This document shows positions 1 to 8,765 of a DNA stretch of 20,899 nucleotides, piece by piece. The stretch is from Gnetum montanum (lineage: Eukaryota; Streptophyta; Gnetopsida; Gnetales; Gnetaceae). Positions within the stretch are counted from its first letter, which is position 1, and every line of letters starts with the position of its first letter. The notes below the pieces were generated by a model, which searched no databases, was not told where the DNA came from, and saw nothing but the letters and a program-made list of their open reading frames with translations. The DNA is taken from the NCBI GenBank assembly GCA_015680685.1, contig MNCI01035854.1:10736-31634 (forward strand), written 5' to 3'. Made by a program: the position numbers and the translations under genes.

Positions 1-1
1 T

Positions 2-202
2 CCTTGAGTCCTTCCTTAGTTTGAGAAATGCCCAGTTACCGATTCGTTAATAGTTCTTATTATTGAGAAAGGGACTGTACAATTCCAAGCCAAGAGAGAC
101 CATAGAAATTTATGGATGTATGGATGAAGTGGACTCATTGCCTGCTATATCAAAAGAACCATACCTTAGTGTCAACATCATAACTTAAAGGTAAAAACCA
201 AA
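2..202. repeat. 200-bp direct repeat, copy 1
   Basis: This segment matches 20618-20817 in the same orientation over its full length, with scattered substitutions and one or two small indels. Shared landmarks include ccttgagtccttcc at the left, gaagtggactcattgc in the middle and aaaggtaaaaaccaaa at the right. The match ends at 202, exactly where copy 2 is interrupted by an LTR start. Copy 1 may begin outside the window. Its family is not recognised, and no terminal repeats or coding frame are visible in it. Confidence 0.9.
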
Positions 203-531
203 CATTAACAATCAATGGAATACCGTTCACACCATCTTCGGAGCACTTTTTGGTTGACGGCATGGTTGAGATGTACATGTACTGCGTATAGGATGCTTAA
301 CATCATGAAGAGTATTGTGTTGTACCTCCCAATATCATTGATGGTTAATGTTTCCTATTTAGTGAAATATTTTCCCTCGAGGGACTTCTTTTTAAGGAAG
401 CGCATGTGTGATTATTAATGATTATTAATGAAAGCCAAGCTTGCCTCTTGCCATATATAACGACCCATAAGGACTGTGATACACGTGTGCTAGACTGTAC
501 TTTGATTCCACAGCCAGGCATCTGTTAAATT
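203..531. other. No gene seen
   Basis: This is non-repetitive, AT-leaning sequence. A 67-residue open frame begins at 215, but it has no recognisable domain and no support as a gene. A short duplicated tgattattaa lies near 409-428. Nothing else is supported. Confidence 0.6.
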
Positions 532-532
532 C

Positions 533-626
533 GAGTTTAAAATACAGATACGTTGCTTGAGAAACTCTGCATTTGCCCCGAGTTTAAAATACAGATACGT
601 TGCTTGAGAAACTCTGCATTTGCCCC
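533..626. repeat. Perfect 47-bp tandem duplication (two copies)
   Basis: The unit starts gagtttaaaatacag and ends ctgcatttgcccc. It occupies 533-579 and again 580-626 without a mismatch. Identity this high in an otherwise decayed region points to a recent duplication, or to an assembly or sequencing artefact. The duplicated segment overlaps the 3' end of the minus-strand open frame at 537-803. Confidence 0.95.
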
Positions 627-803
627 GAAACTATACCCATTTCTTGTCAGATATATTGAGTATGCCGAATGGTGGGTAAAAATCGTGTCAGCCTTTTTAG
701 AAAACACAGAAATAGCAATTGCTTTATGAAATGCAGCAACTTCCTCTGGTTTCTTTGTTGAACATTTCCTGTCCAAACACCTCAAAGCTTGAAAAAGCCA
801 CAA
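537..803 (-). other. Unassigned 88-residue open frame, doubtful
   Basis: The minus-strand frame opens at 803 and runs to 537. The predicted peptide has ordinary composition, for example KKPEEVAAFHKAIAI, and looks less random than most frames here. I do not recognise a domain in it. The last third passes into the 47-bp duplication, which changes frame and gives a C-terminus that is probably not original. It could be an exon remnant of the same unknown minus-strand gene as the splice-bounded segment at 1132-1235. It could equally be chance. Confidence 0.15.
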
Positions 804-1131
804 AATATAACCTTATCTATCAAACCATCTTTAACTTAAAATGAAAAACAACACAGATTCCGGGCACGTTGACAAAATCTTCAAATTTTATCCATTCAGA
901 GCTCAACGAAATGAACCTACAAATGTGAAATTACACCCAAAAAAAGAAACAATTTTTTTATAAAAAAATAAGCAATGATGCATTACCGATCCTTCAAAGG
1001 AGTAACATCTACATTGAGTTTTAAAGACATGAAGAACAACTCCACACTTCAACAAAATGGGTTGAGCGCCTTTAGTTCACAGAAGAAATGCAAATGTCAG
1101 TTCATAAACAACTCGACACAGGTAGGCTTAC

Positions 1132-1235
1132 TTTTGGCCATGCCTTGTCCGCTGATTCCTGGTTGGTACAAAATATTGTATATGTTTGCATCATTTCCAT
1201 AGAACACTGCCTTTGATCCAATAATCTGAAGAAAT
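1132..1235 (-). other. Possible orphan exon with splice-like borders, gene unknown
   Basis: Read on the minus strand, a pyrimidine-rich acceptor (ttccactgtttcag) precedes this 104-nt segment, and a good donor (GTAAGC) follows it at 1131-1126. One frame is open across the segment and gives a protein-like stretch containing GSKAVFYGNDANIYNILY followed by QPGISGQGMAK. I could not assign this peptide to a family. No neighbouring exon is clear, although the open frame at 537-803 lies downstream on the same strand. The call rests on the conjunction of both splice sites with an open, non-repetitive frame. A chance match is possible. Confidence 0.33.
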
Positions 1236-1447
1236 CTGAAACAGTGGAAATTAAACAGGGGATTGAATGCATTGTTAGCTTGGAAAGAACCTTCATGTCA
1301 TGTAATCCGGACAGTAACACGAGGAAATTCAGCTCACGTGCTTGACACGAGAGGAAAAAACATGATAGTGTTGTGGTCACTATCTTGCATATCAAAACCC
1401 TCCATGAATATTAGGTCATAAAAAGAAAGTCAGAAATGGGTGTGTAT

Positions 1448-2024
1448 GATTTAGGTGGCTTAATACTTGAGGATATTCAGATATTTTCTGGCTTCTCCCT
1501 GCAAATAGCCAGAGAAGGAACTACGGCAACCTTGGTTGGGGAGACTAGAATTGGCAAAGTACACTGTAATCAGCATCATCCAGAGATTCTACTACTCACA
1601 AGCCGGTGAAGTACTCGTAGATGGCATTAATATCAATTATCAAGATGTTTCAAATGAAATCGCTTAGGCAAAAAATTGAACTTGTGAATCAGGAACCTGT
1701 CCATTTTGCCAGCACAATCAAGGAGAACATGGTTTGTGAAAGAAGGAACCACCATGGAGGAAATAAAGGCAGCTGCTGAACTTGCAAATGCAGGAAAGAT
1801 TATAAACGAGTTGCCTCAGTTCTTGCATTTCTGGTTCTTTTCTTCTTTGGATAGCATTTTCCAAAAACTGGTATGGTTAACTCAATACTGTTTCGGCTTC
1901 TCTTTTGGGGCTCCTAAACAATGGTGAGAAAGCATGGTAAAGCTTTATCTGTGGGCAGAAACAAAGAATTGCGATTCCAAGGGCTATTTTGAAGGACCCA
2001 CGTATTCTTCTCCTTGGGAAGGCA
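1448..2024 (+). pseudogene. ABCB (P-glycoprotein type) NBD1 fragment, copy 1, decayed
   Basis: This is a relic of the first nucleotide-binding domain of a plant full-size ABC transporter of subfamily B (membrane ATP-driven export, including auxin carriers, in intact members). In order, the frames give DIQIFSGFSL, a degenerate Walker A (LVGETRIGK at 1532-1558 instead of GESGSGKS), a Q-loop LVNQEP near 1680-1695, then EGTTMEEIKAAAELANA. After a decayed intron come a damaged signature region (LSGGQ disrupted by frame change) and a Walker B read as ILLLGKA, so the catalytic Asp-Glu pair is lost. There are several frameshifts and an in-frame TAG. Upstream of DIQ the frame reads LILEDI, suggesting a deletion that joined an earlier ILED-type segment to the FSGFSL strand. 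No transmembrane domain is visible nearby. It is not functional as an ATPase. Confidence 0.9.
1820..1908 (+). other. Decayed intron inside ABCB copy 1
   Basis: The coding similarity breaks after CCTCAG (Leu-Pro-Gln of LPQG) and resumes at GGCTCC (Gly of the LPQG-TMVGEHG segment). The 89-nt gap aligns with the 86-nt gap of copy 2. The donor, presumably CAG/GTTCTTGC, has lost a G, and the acceptor AG has become GG. Its presence shows that the fragment came from genomic DNA and not from a processed mRNA. Confidence 0.75.
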
Positions 2025-3132
2025 ATTCTTTGTTTTTGGCCCTCAGATAAAGATGGAGTTTTGTTGTGTCAATTAAATTCATGGTTGTTAAGGGGTACAT
2101 GGACATTGGCAATTATGTACATATGGGTTAAACTACCTCTGTAATAGATGGATACGTTAGGAGGCCTGTTTTTTTATTGTTCAAGCATTTAGTTAATTAG
2201 TTGTGACTATTTTGAGTTATATATATATATATATATTAACTGTGGGCTGGAGATGTTAAATTGCTGTTCTGAAACACCCACAAGAAGACTTTTTTGTAAG
2301 GAGATTATGCTGAGGAATTACAATTATGTGGTTTTGACATGAACCAAGGGTTAAGCATAATTTGTTGGTTTGTCCATATTCTACAAACATGACTATGTTA
2401 AAGATTTCTACTCTTCTGACACATTCTTTGTTTCTTTTAATATGAAATCAAACAGTTTCAAATCTTGCCTGGATTATTATCAGTGTTACACGTAGCAATA
2501 AATCACAAGCATTACTGAGGTCTACGTTTCACATCCTGTGACAGAGGTCACTACCAAATGTGCTGGTAAACAAAACACACTTCTGTTGCAGGTTCAGAAA
2601 CCTGCCATATATGTCAAAGTGGAACTTCATTTCAGTTACTGAATATGCTCTTGTGCGTTCTTCTTCTCGTTCCGACCTTAGAAATAATTAACCCATGTTA
2701 TTGTATTGTTCTAAAATGATAGGAATAAATGAATTAAATCATACACTTGCACTCGATTCTAAAATGATATTAGAAATATATGAAAGTTTATGATATTATA
2801 TAATCTGAGAAGTTATATCATGATGTCTCTCTACAATTTCCACTGAATGCGCAATGCCTAAGAAAGCATGTCCCGTTGGTTGTTCAAAGTGTTGATGCGT
2901 AAATTTGGACACGGGAAACCTGGGAATAGTCTAACGGCAATGTGACAAACGATAATAATAATATTTTAAACAAAATAAAATAAAAGCTTAGATTTAATTC
3001 AATATTTAAATACTTCAATTTAATTGCAAAATGATAAATAATTCAAAGTTAAATTTCATGTCCCGTTGTTGCTGACTCTATGCCACATGTAACAACTACT
3101 CTTGCTGCCGAGACGTAGAGGTTCACCACCGC
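2025..3132. other. 1.1 kb without a recognisable gene; (TA)n run at 2218-2236
   Basis: This is AT-rich sequence with a short TA microsatellite at 2218-2236. A few splice-like signals are present (for example tctgttgcag near 2591), but I see no flanking coding similarity. The part from 2700 to 3060 is especially A/T-rich. A motif gcatgtcccgttg at about 2867 recurs as catgtcccgttg at about 3058. Part of this stretch may be former ABCB intron sequence, but I cannot show that. Confidence 0.6.
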
Positions 3133-3215
3133 TTGCTCACCGTCTCCAATGTGCCGTTTGCATGTGAAGAAGGAAGCCATTGGCCACCTTTTATGAATGT
3201 TTTCTTACGTGCTTC

Positions 3216-3225
3216 TGACACGTGT
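3216..3225. promoter_or_regulatory. G-box-like palindrome at the edge of the GC island
   Basis: The segment gacacgtgtg contains the palindromic core ACACGTGT with CACGTG in its centre, the plant bZIP/bHLH G-box core. It lies just upstream of the GC-rich island. A tgcgtcag motif follows closely. The G-box is seen directly. A regulatory role is only suggested, because no transcribed gene is established beside it. Confidence 0.2.
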
Positions 3226-3229
3226 GATG

Positions 3230-4125
3230 CGTCAGACAGAGGGCGTCAACGGCGGCAGGAGTCAGCAACCGCAGCGCAGCAAGCAGGCCACGCAGGGCAA
3301 ACAGCGTCGACAGGGTTGGCGAAGGCAGAGGAACAGAGGGCGTCAGAGGGAACACGTGAAACAGACTGTTCGGGCGCAGGTAGCGGCCGAAAATCAGCTA
3401 AGGCGGGGAAGAAACCGGCAGCGGCGGGTGGCAGCGCAGGCGGAGACAGAACAGATGCGCGGCGCGGGTGGCGGACAAATGGGCGCTGCGGCAGGCAAAC
3501 AAATCGGCGCGGGTGGCGGACAAATCGGCGTTGTGGCAGGCAAACAGGTCGGCGATGCGTGCTGCGGGCAGGACAGAGGCGACGAGGGCGTGGCCTAACA
3601 GATGGCGATGCAGGGAAAGAAACAGAGGGTGACGCGGGTGAACAGACCCACCGATGTTGCGGCTGCAGACGGATCGATGTTGAGGCTGCAGACGGACAGA
3701 GGGCGCGGCAGGCGAACAGATCGGCGCGTAGCGGCGAGAGGCGGACAGGAACCGGCGGCTGCGCTGGCGGCAGCTTAAGAAACCAGCGGCTGCGAACGGT
3801 GATGTTGCAGCGAGGTGGCAGCGGATGAAACAGCAACGCAGCAGGCACAGGAGGCGGCGATGCGGCAGCAGAAACAGCGGGAGAACAGTGGAACAGATCC
3901 TCGCGGACGGCAGAAACCAGCGACGGTGCGGCGGACAGATGGCAGCGCGGGTGGTGTCAGCGGGAGCGGGATCTGACGCGGTGAACGGGCGAACGGATGG
4001 TGACGAGGGCGGGAGAACAGAGGGTGGTGGCAGTAGGAGTGCAGAGCAAGGCGGCAGCGGATCTCAGGCTGCAGGGACAGCAGCGAAAATTAGTTCAACA
4101 AGGCCCCATGCCCGGCATGGGTGAA
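3230..4125. repeat. GC-rich, T-poor repeat island with 45-bp and 23-bp tandem units
   Basis: Base composition changes sharply here to G/C/A-rich and T-poor on the plus strand, with very many CpG sites, inside an AT-rich surround. A 45-bp unit starting ggcgcgggtggcggacaaat sits at 3461-3505 and 3506-3550, with a degenerate third unit after it. A 23-bp unit (gatgttgcggctgcagacgg) sits at 3653 and 3676. Short words such as ggcggacaga, ggcaaaca and cagagggcg recur throughout. Long frames are open at once on both strands (231 and 133 residues plus, 200 residues minus). That is expected when T-containing stop codons are scarce, so I do not call them genes. The 45-bp period preserves frame, giving a repetitive Gly/Gln/Ala peptide in one frame and an Arg/Trp/Thr peptide in another. 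A leader or insert from a GC-rich mobile element, or an expanded satellite, are both possible. Confidence 0.75.
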
Positions 4126-4389
4126 AGTTGGCCTCAACACAAAGGTTGTTTCCCTTGAAGACCAGTTGCACAGAATTCCAACCTTATCTTTACTTGAGCC
4201 TCTTTTATATCTCAGCCAGGTATTTGGAAACTGAAAACTGGAAATTTTTTATTGCAGTCTAGGAAATCATGGAAGGTTATAAAGCTTCAAAACATTTTTG
4301 CAAAAAGTTGAAAACATCATTGATGAATCTGAATGAAAACAGATTGCAGTTAATATTATAATTCATTTGAATGTGAGCGAAAAATGGGC
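4126..4389. other. No gene seen
   Basis: This is AT-leaning sequence between the GC-rich island and the reverse transcriptase relic. It may contain the degraded 3' end of the minus-strand LINE, but no poly(A)-type tail or repeat boundary could be identified. Confidence 0.5.
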
Positions 4390-5225
4390 AAATAAAAAGA
4401 TATGTTCTTCATCCTCTATGCTTTGTTTGCATAGTTTGCAAATACACTCTTCTCTCGGTAAATTGATCCAATGACATGTCATCTTTCAGTAAATTGATAC
4501 AATGACTTGACAGAACAATGAGATTGTGAGAGTTCATTCTTACTCTAGCAATTTGATTCCTTAAATGAATAGAAATAGTTTGAAGATAAATACTTTCAAG
4601 AACTAGATATTCAACATGATTAGAGGCATTTTGCATTCATTCCTTCAATTCATCTATAAATATGCCAAAATGAGTAGGTGAGAAAGGACAAGGTTGTCTT
4701 AGTGGAGATCTTGTGGAATATTTATGTTATCTAGTCTCTTCCAAAGTTTATCTCAAGCATAAGTCTTGAATAAATCAACAAAACAGATAAAAGTCTTATG
4801 GTTTGGACCTTTTTACTTTCTCCACACAATAATGCAAAGTTATGAGATGGTCTATAATAGAATGATTTCTCCTAAAGCTTGCTTAGGATTGAGTACTAAC
4901 ACCTTGTATTTTTGCCCACAAACTAATTTTATTCTCCAAGATATTGCCCAACAACTTAGTGGAAAGTGAATTGATTGCAATCAATCAATAACTATTAAGA
5001 TTTGTCCCTTTTTTGAAAAGTAAGATTGTTGGACTAGAACACCAAGAGTGATCTAAACCATTCTAAAGTCTTTTATTAAGAAGGTTGCATGCTATTTTCT
5101 ACACCAATAGACCACCCCAACTAAGAAGTTCTACATAGAATCCAGTAACATTAGCACCTTTCTCAAAAATAACCTTTAAATTCTTGCAAAAACATCATCA
5201 AAGGATAACTCAAGAACATTAGAGC
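4390..5225 (-). pseudogene. LINE-type reverse transcriptase relic
   Basis: Read across frames on the minus strand, this is the RT portion of a non-LTR retrotransposon ORF2. In order from 5225 down: LSFDDV near 5200; GFYVELLSWGG near 5125; a SW...PLFKKGT-like finger segment near 5010; INSLSTKLLGNILENKIS near 4950; HSIIDHLITLH near 4850; the palm motif-A segment FICFVDLFKTYA then DKLWKRLD near 4720-4790; and a motif-B segment read as CPFSPTHFGIFIDELKE near 4643-4703. A stop and a deletion then remove the YxDD catalytic region. The C-terminal part follows: IHLRNQIARVRMNSHNL near 4550, then a Cys-rich finger ECICKLC...IEDEEHIF near 4400-4460. At least four frameshifts and several stops are present, so it is inactive. 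The linked FGIFIDEL and CKLC finger motifs set it apart from the standard angiosperm L1 type, as far as I can judge from memory. Confidence 0.85.
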
Positions 5226-5245
5226 TATCTTGCATAGTAGGAGTA

Positions 5246-5289
5246 GTCTCTTGATTAAAAAGGTTTAGTCTCTTGATTAAAAAGGTTGA
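5246..5289. repeat. 22-bp tandem duplication
   Basis: The unit gtctcttgattaaaaaggtt plus two bases occurs at 5246-5267 and again at 5268-5289, nearly identical. It lies just upstream, in minus-strand sense, of the reverse transcriptase relic and is probably a local slippage event. Confidence 0.85.
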
Positions 5290-5401
5290 ATACTAATAGG
5301 GAAAAATCCCAATCATTTTGTTGATTGTCTCAAAAAAAACTTCAAAAGCTTTTTGGATTATATTTGAGTTCATTGATATTTTTTCTTATTTTTCTTTAAT
5401 G

Positions 5402-5571
5402 AAATTCCAAATCAAATAAAGGATTATCACCTAGAGTCATAGTACTGCTAAGTGGGTTTGGGGGTGTTGGTAAATAAGCAAACCCCTGACTTCTTCAAGT
5501 AATTGTGCCTAAGCTTAAACCAAACCTAGGTCTTCCAATTGACAATAGAGGAACTTACCACTTTTTAAATC
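5402..5571 (-). repeat. SINE-like repeat, family A, copy 1
   Basis: This segment aligns with 15818-15973 in the same orientation, both on the minus strand. Shared blocks are a head reading agtggtaag, then a gacctaggtt block, then aggcacaa, then a gtttgcttatttaccaac block, and a T-rich end (tatgactctaggtgataatc). The head resembles a tRNA-derived pol III promoter. A TGGTAAG-type A box is followed about 35 nt later by a GACCTRGGTTT block that resembles a mutated B box (GGTTCGANTCC). Copy 1 has a small insertion in the B-box area. The family name is unknown to me. It lies immediately upstream, in minus sense, of the LINE relic. Confidence 0.6.
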
Positions 5572-6116
5572 CAATAAACTCTCTCTAATTCTTCATTAGT
5601 GAAACATCCAAATTTACGTAACCTTCATTCCTCTAAGTATCTTACAACCTTATAATTGCTCGTGACTGGTCAGTGTAATTCTTTAGCTATGAAATGATGT
5701 CTCGACCCCGAAGAAAACATTTTAAAAACTCCTTGTACGAGGATTTTAATAGGTGCATCCTTCATCTTTAATGTAAAAACGAATTTTAAACGAAAGCGAA
5801 TCCCGCCAAAGGGAGGAAAGGACAGAGTCCAAGGTCTTTGTGTCCGATTTGGAGAAATATGTGCGAGACTCTCTGCCCATTGCCCATTGCTGGTGGAAAA
5901 ACCTCCCCAGTCCAGTTCTGGCATTTTTCCATACTGTTAATCATGCCACGCTGGTCTGCTCTCCGGATAGACTAACAATGGAACTGCACCAGCTTTAAGC
6001 AAGCTTACGTACCCTCTGATATCTGATGTGAAATTCCTTTTGCAGTGATTGCGAATCTAAACCGTTTGCTTTAGTTTTTCTTTACATTTCATTGGTTACA
6101 ATTTTATTTTAGGTCT
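5572..6116. other. No gene supported
   Basis: An 84-residue minus-strand open frame at 5670-5924 has no domain that I recognise. A short direct duplication, gcccattgcccattgc, lies at 5875-5890. Two acceptor-like tracts (ccttttgcag near 6045 and attttattttag near 6112) precede the ABCB fragment, and the second may be the acceptor of its first exon. Otherwise nothing is seen. Confidence 0.5.
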
Positions 6117-7281
6117 TTCATCGGTAAGTACCCAGAGGAGGAACCACGGGGCAGCCATGGTTGGGGAGAGTGGAAGTGGCAAGTCCAGTGGAATCAGCAT
6201 CATGGAGAGATTCTACGATTCACAAGACGGTGCAGTGCTCATAGATTGCACTACAATCAGGCAGAACATGTTTTATGGAAAAGGAGCCACCATGGAGGAA
6301 ATGAAGGCAGCTGCTGCTCTTGCAAATGCAGCAAAATTCATAAGCAAGCTACCTCAGATTCTTGCATTACTTGTCCTTTTTTATCTTTTGATAGCATTTT
6401 ATAAGAGATGGTATGGTCTGGTAGGCTCAATACTGTTTTTTAGGGCTCCCAAACGATGGTGGAGGAGCATGGCACAAAGAATTGCGAATGTTAGGGCTAT
6501 TTTGAAGGATCATCGTGTTCTTCTTCTCGACGAGGCAACCCGTGCCCTAGACGCGGAATCAGAGCGGAATCAGAAAGAATGGTCTAGGAAGCCCCGGATA
6601 GAATCATGAGGATGTTGCAGTTGTTCAGCGTAGAATTGTTGAAAAAGGTGAGCTTACAGTTTGCAAATTTGATTGATTAATTTCCTTTCCTCTCTTTAGC
6701 ATGCATTTGTTCTCGAAACTAGAATCGTAATTTTTGTTGTACCTTATACCTGAAATGAATTTACTCATTTAGTAAAAGAATACTTTTACCGATTCGAAAA
6801 GCAAGGGATATTTTATTGTTTCTGCGGCAGCAATAATGGAAAATCGATTTTTTAGGGCCACATTCGCAGCTCATTGTCAATCCTTCAAGTGCTTATTCTC
6901 TCAACTGATTCATCTCCAGGGCATGGACCAGGAAAAAGACAAACATGCAAGAGACTGGTCAATTTCATTTGTGTTGCTAGGTGACGTGGGTATGCAGGAG
7001 ACTGGTGTTTTCACCCAGATCAAGATGAGAAGGAAGGTCATGCTGTAATAAATGGGTCCACTTCTACAGTGCTTGGTTTCTATTATCAAGCGTCCTGAGT
7101 ACATTTTTTAAACCTCCACGTCAGCTTCGCGAGGATACCAATTTCTGGTCTCTCATGTATGTGGTTTCTGCACTGTTGGATCGTTGCTGGTAGAATTGTC
7201 AAACGGGTCAGAGCTTTAGCATTTGGCAAGATCGTTTACCATGAGATCGGACGGGCTGAAAATTCAGTTCCTGTAACACGT
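6117..7281 (+). pseudogene. ABCB NBD1 to TMD2 fragment, copy 2, decayed
   Basis: This is a second, longer relic of a plant subfamily-B ABC transporter. NBD1 is open from 6117 to about 6600. It keeps an intact Walker A (GESGSGKS at about 6169-6192), [14 protein letters not shown], then jumps directly to [16 protein letters not shown]. About 30 residues including the Q-loop are therefore missing. After LPQ comes an 86-nt decayed intron, then [12 protein letters not shown] short deletion then removes the LSGGQ signature and joins to [12 protein letters not shown]. Walker B and D-loop remain ([16 protein letters not shown]). The NBD end reads DVAVVQRRIVEK up to a good splice donor at 6648. A later exon near 6856-6945 gives SQLIHLQGMDQEKD. 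At 7066-7281, across a frameshift, come FFKPPRQLREDTNFWSLMYV and AGRIVKRVRALAFGKIV, matching the start of the second transmembrane domain. A weak possible continuation (QGYGFAKLAGY) sits near 7340-7390. The loss of Q-loop and signature rules out a working ATPase. Confidence 0.92.
6358..6443 (+). other. Decayed intron inside ABCB copy 2
   Basis: The 86-nt segment lies between Gln of LPQ and Gly of the following GSQTMV segment, phase 0. Its 3' end ctgttttttag is a good acceptor. Its 5' end reads CAG/ATTCTTGC where GT would be expected. It aligns with the gap at 1820-1908, including gatagcatttt and ctcaatactgttt. Because the intron is read through, a 150-residue frame (6157-6609) appears open, but it contains intron-derived residues. 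Confidence 0.8.
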
Positions 7282-8765
7282 CTTTAAAACCCAAAACTTC
7301 TTTTTATTTATTTATTTTTAATACTCGTTTTGCAGGGCATCCAGGATATGGGTTTGCAAAACTTGCTGGTTATATGAGCTGCCATGCAAATCCTGTTGAA
7401 GGGAATGTAATCTTCCTTTTCTGTTTAGAGCTTACCCTGACTATGTAGAAGAATCATCCTGTGTCAATTCAAGCATTAGAAAGCTGAAATCTCTGTATAG
7501 AGATTTACCTCGATTATGTAAAACAATCTTTCTATGAAGTTTTGTTCTGTGAATTCAAGTTTTGATTAGCAGAAATCTCAGCTTTCAATGTGGATATGTA
7601 ACAGAAAGAGCTACCTTTGTTGTGTCAATTGTCCAGATTAGCCTGAATCCTTTGAATTGGAAACAAAATTTATAAGATTAGAAACATGTGTAGAAGGGTT
7701 GGTTATGCATATCTGCAACATATGCTTGCAACAGTTACAAGTAGGATTTAGCTTAGTATATTTTCTACTTATGGTATGTTATTTGTATTGACAGGTATTA
7801 TGAAACAAAAAACTAATCACAGCCCTTGCATTGTGGTTACATTGGTCTTTCAATGAAATAATCACATTTTAAGCAAGCTAGATGAATGTGAAGACATGGA
7901 GGTTTAGACTTGAAGCGGCAGGCTGCAGAGTACATTCTTGTGTCATATTAAAATCACCCCTTCGTTAAGAACTACGGAAAATGGCGATGGCTATGCAAAA
8001 TTCCAAAAAGGTCAATCAATTCTTAAATAAGATGTAAGAATGGCCCATGGCGCACACAGTGCCTCTTCTTCCACGAGGAGAAACCTGAGGGAAAGTTATA
8101 CAACGTATATTAGGCAACTTTACCCTTACCGGAGCAAATGCACTTTAGAAAGCAAAAAGGCCATCCAGAACCATAAGGAAAGTAATGTCGCTGTGCTGAC
8201 TTATCAAAAATCTTAGTAGGCAAATTCTTCCAATGTTGTTTAAGAAACAAAGTCAATACACTCCGTGGCATCATTCCATAACATATTTGTGAAGAGTGTT
8301 TACATCATTGATGACCAAACGATTGATTTCTCAGGTGTTCATACTTCTGGGCATTCTGAGCTTTGGTTCACGGTACGAATACACAGCACAACACATCATT
8401 TATTCCTTTTTGTTTTAATAACCTGGGAAGAGTTACTCTTTAGCTGATTAAAAAGATCCCAAGCAAGAATGCCTTAAGAAAAGGTGTTGCTTCCAAGAAC
8501 TGCAAGCTTTGACATGTAGATCAAGTGAAAATGTCCAGAATCATGGTTGCAGATTGCAACAGTGCAATGCCTTAAATAGTTCAGTATAAGAAACTCGCAA
8601 ATAAGAAAAATAAATGACTCTTGCATGGTGCATAAAGACAGCCCTTTAGAGGAAGCTCTTTACTCACAACTTTGTTTCCCCTCTTTGTGCTAGATAATAT
8701 TGTCATGTTTTTTAGTAGCATACTGCAAATAAAAGGGCATGTTCAGTGCAGCGTTTGCAAATGCA
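7282..8765. other. 1.5 kb without a supported gene
   Basis: The first part probably continues ABCB intron or exon debris. A tract ctcgttttgcag at about 7336 looks like an acceptor. Near 7425-7600 there is an imperfect internal repetition, with cttaccctgactatgtag resembling ttacctcgattatgtaa and both followed by similar text. From 8020 to 8260 the minus strand shows a short protein-like stretch (KIFDKSAQRHYFPYGSGWPF) that I cannot assign. No RNA gene was recognised. Confidence 0.5.

Noticed and set aside
3133-3848. Three long overlapping open frames (231, 133 and 200 residues) as real genes
   Set aside because: They lie in a T-poor, tandemly repeated block where stop codons are scarce on both strands. 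The peptides are low complexity (Arg/Gly/Gln or Pro-rich) and no domain is visible.
4766-4969. Plus-strand 67-residue frame as a gene
   Set aside because: It is antisense to the LINE reverse transcriptase finger and palm segments.
6157-6609. Intact small ATPase gene
   Set aside because: The open frame passes through a decayed intron and lacks the Q-loop and signature motif. It is a fragment of an ABCB pseudogene.
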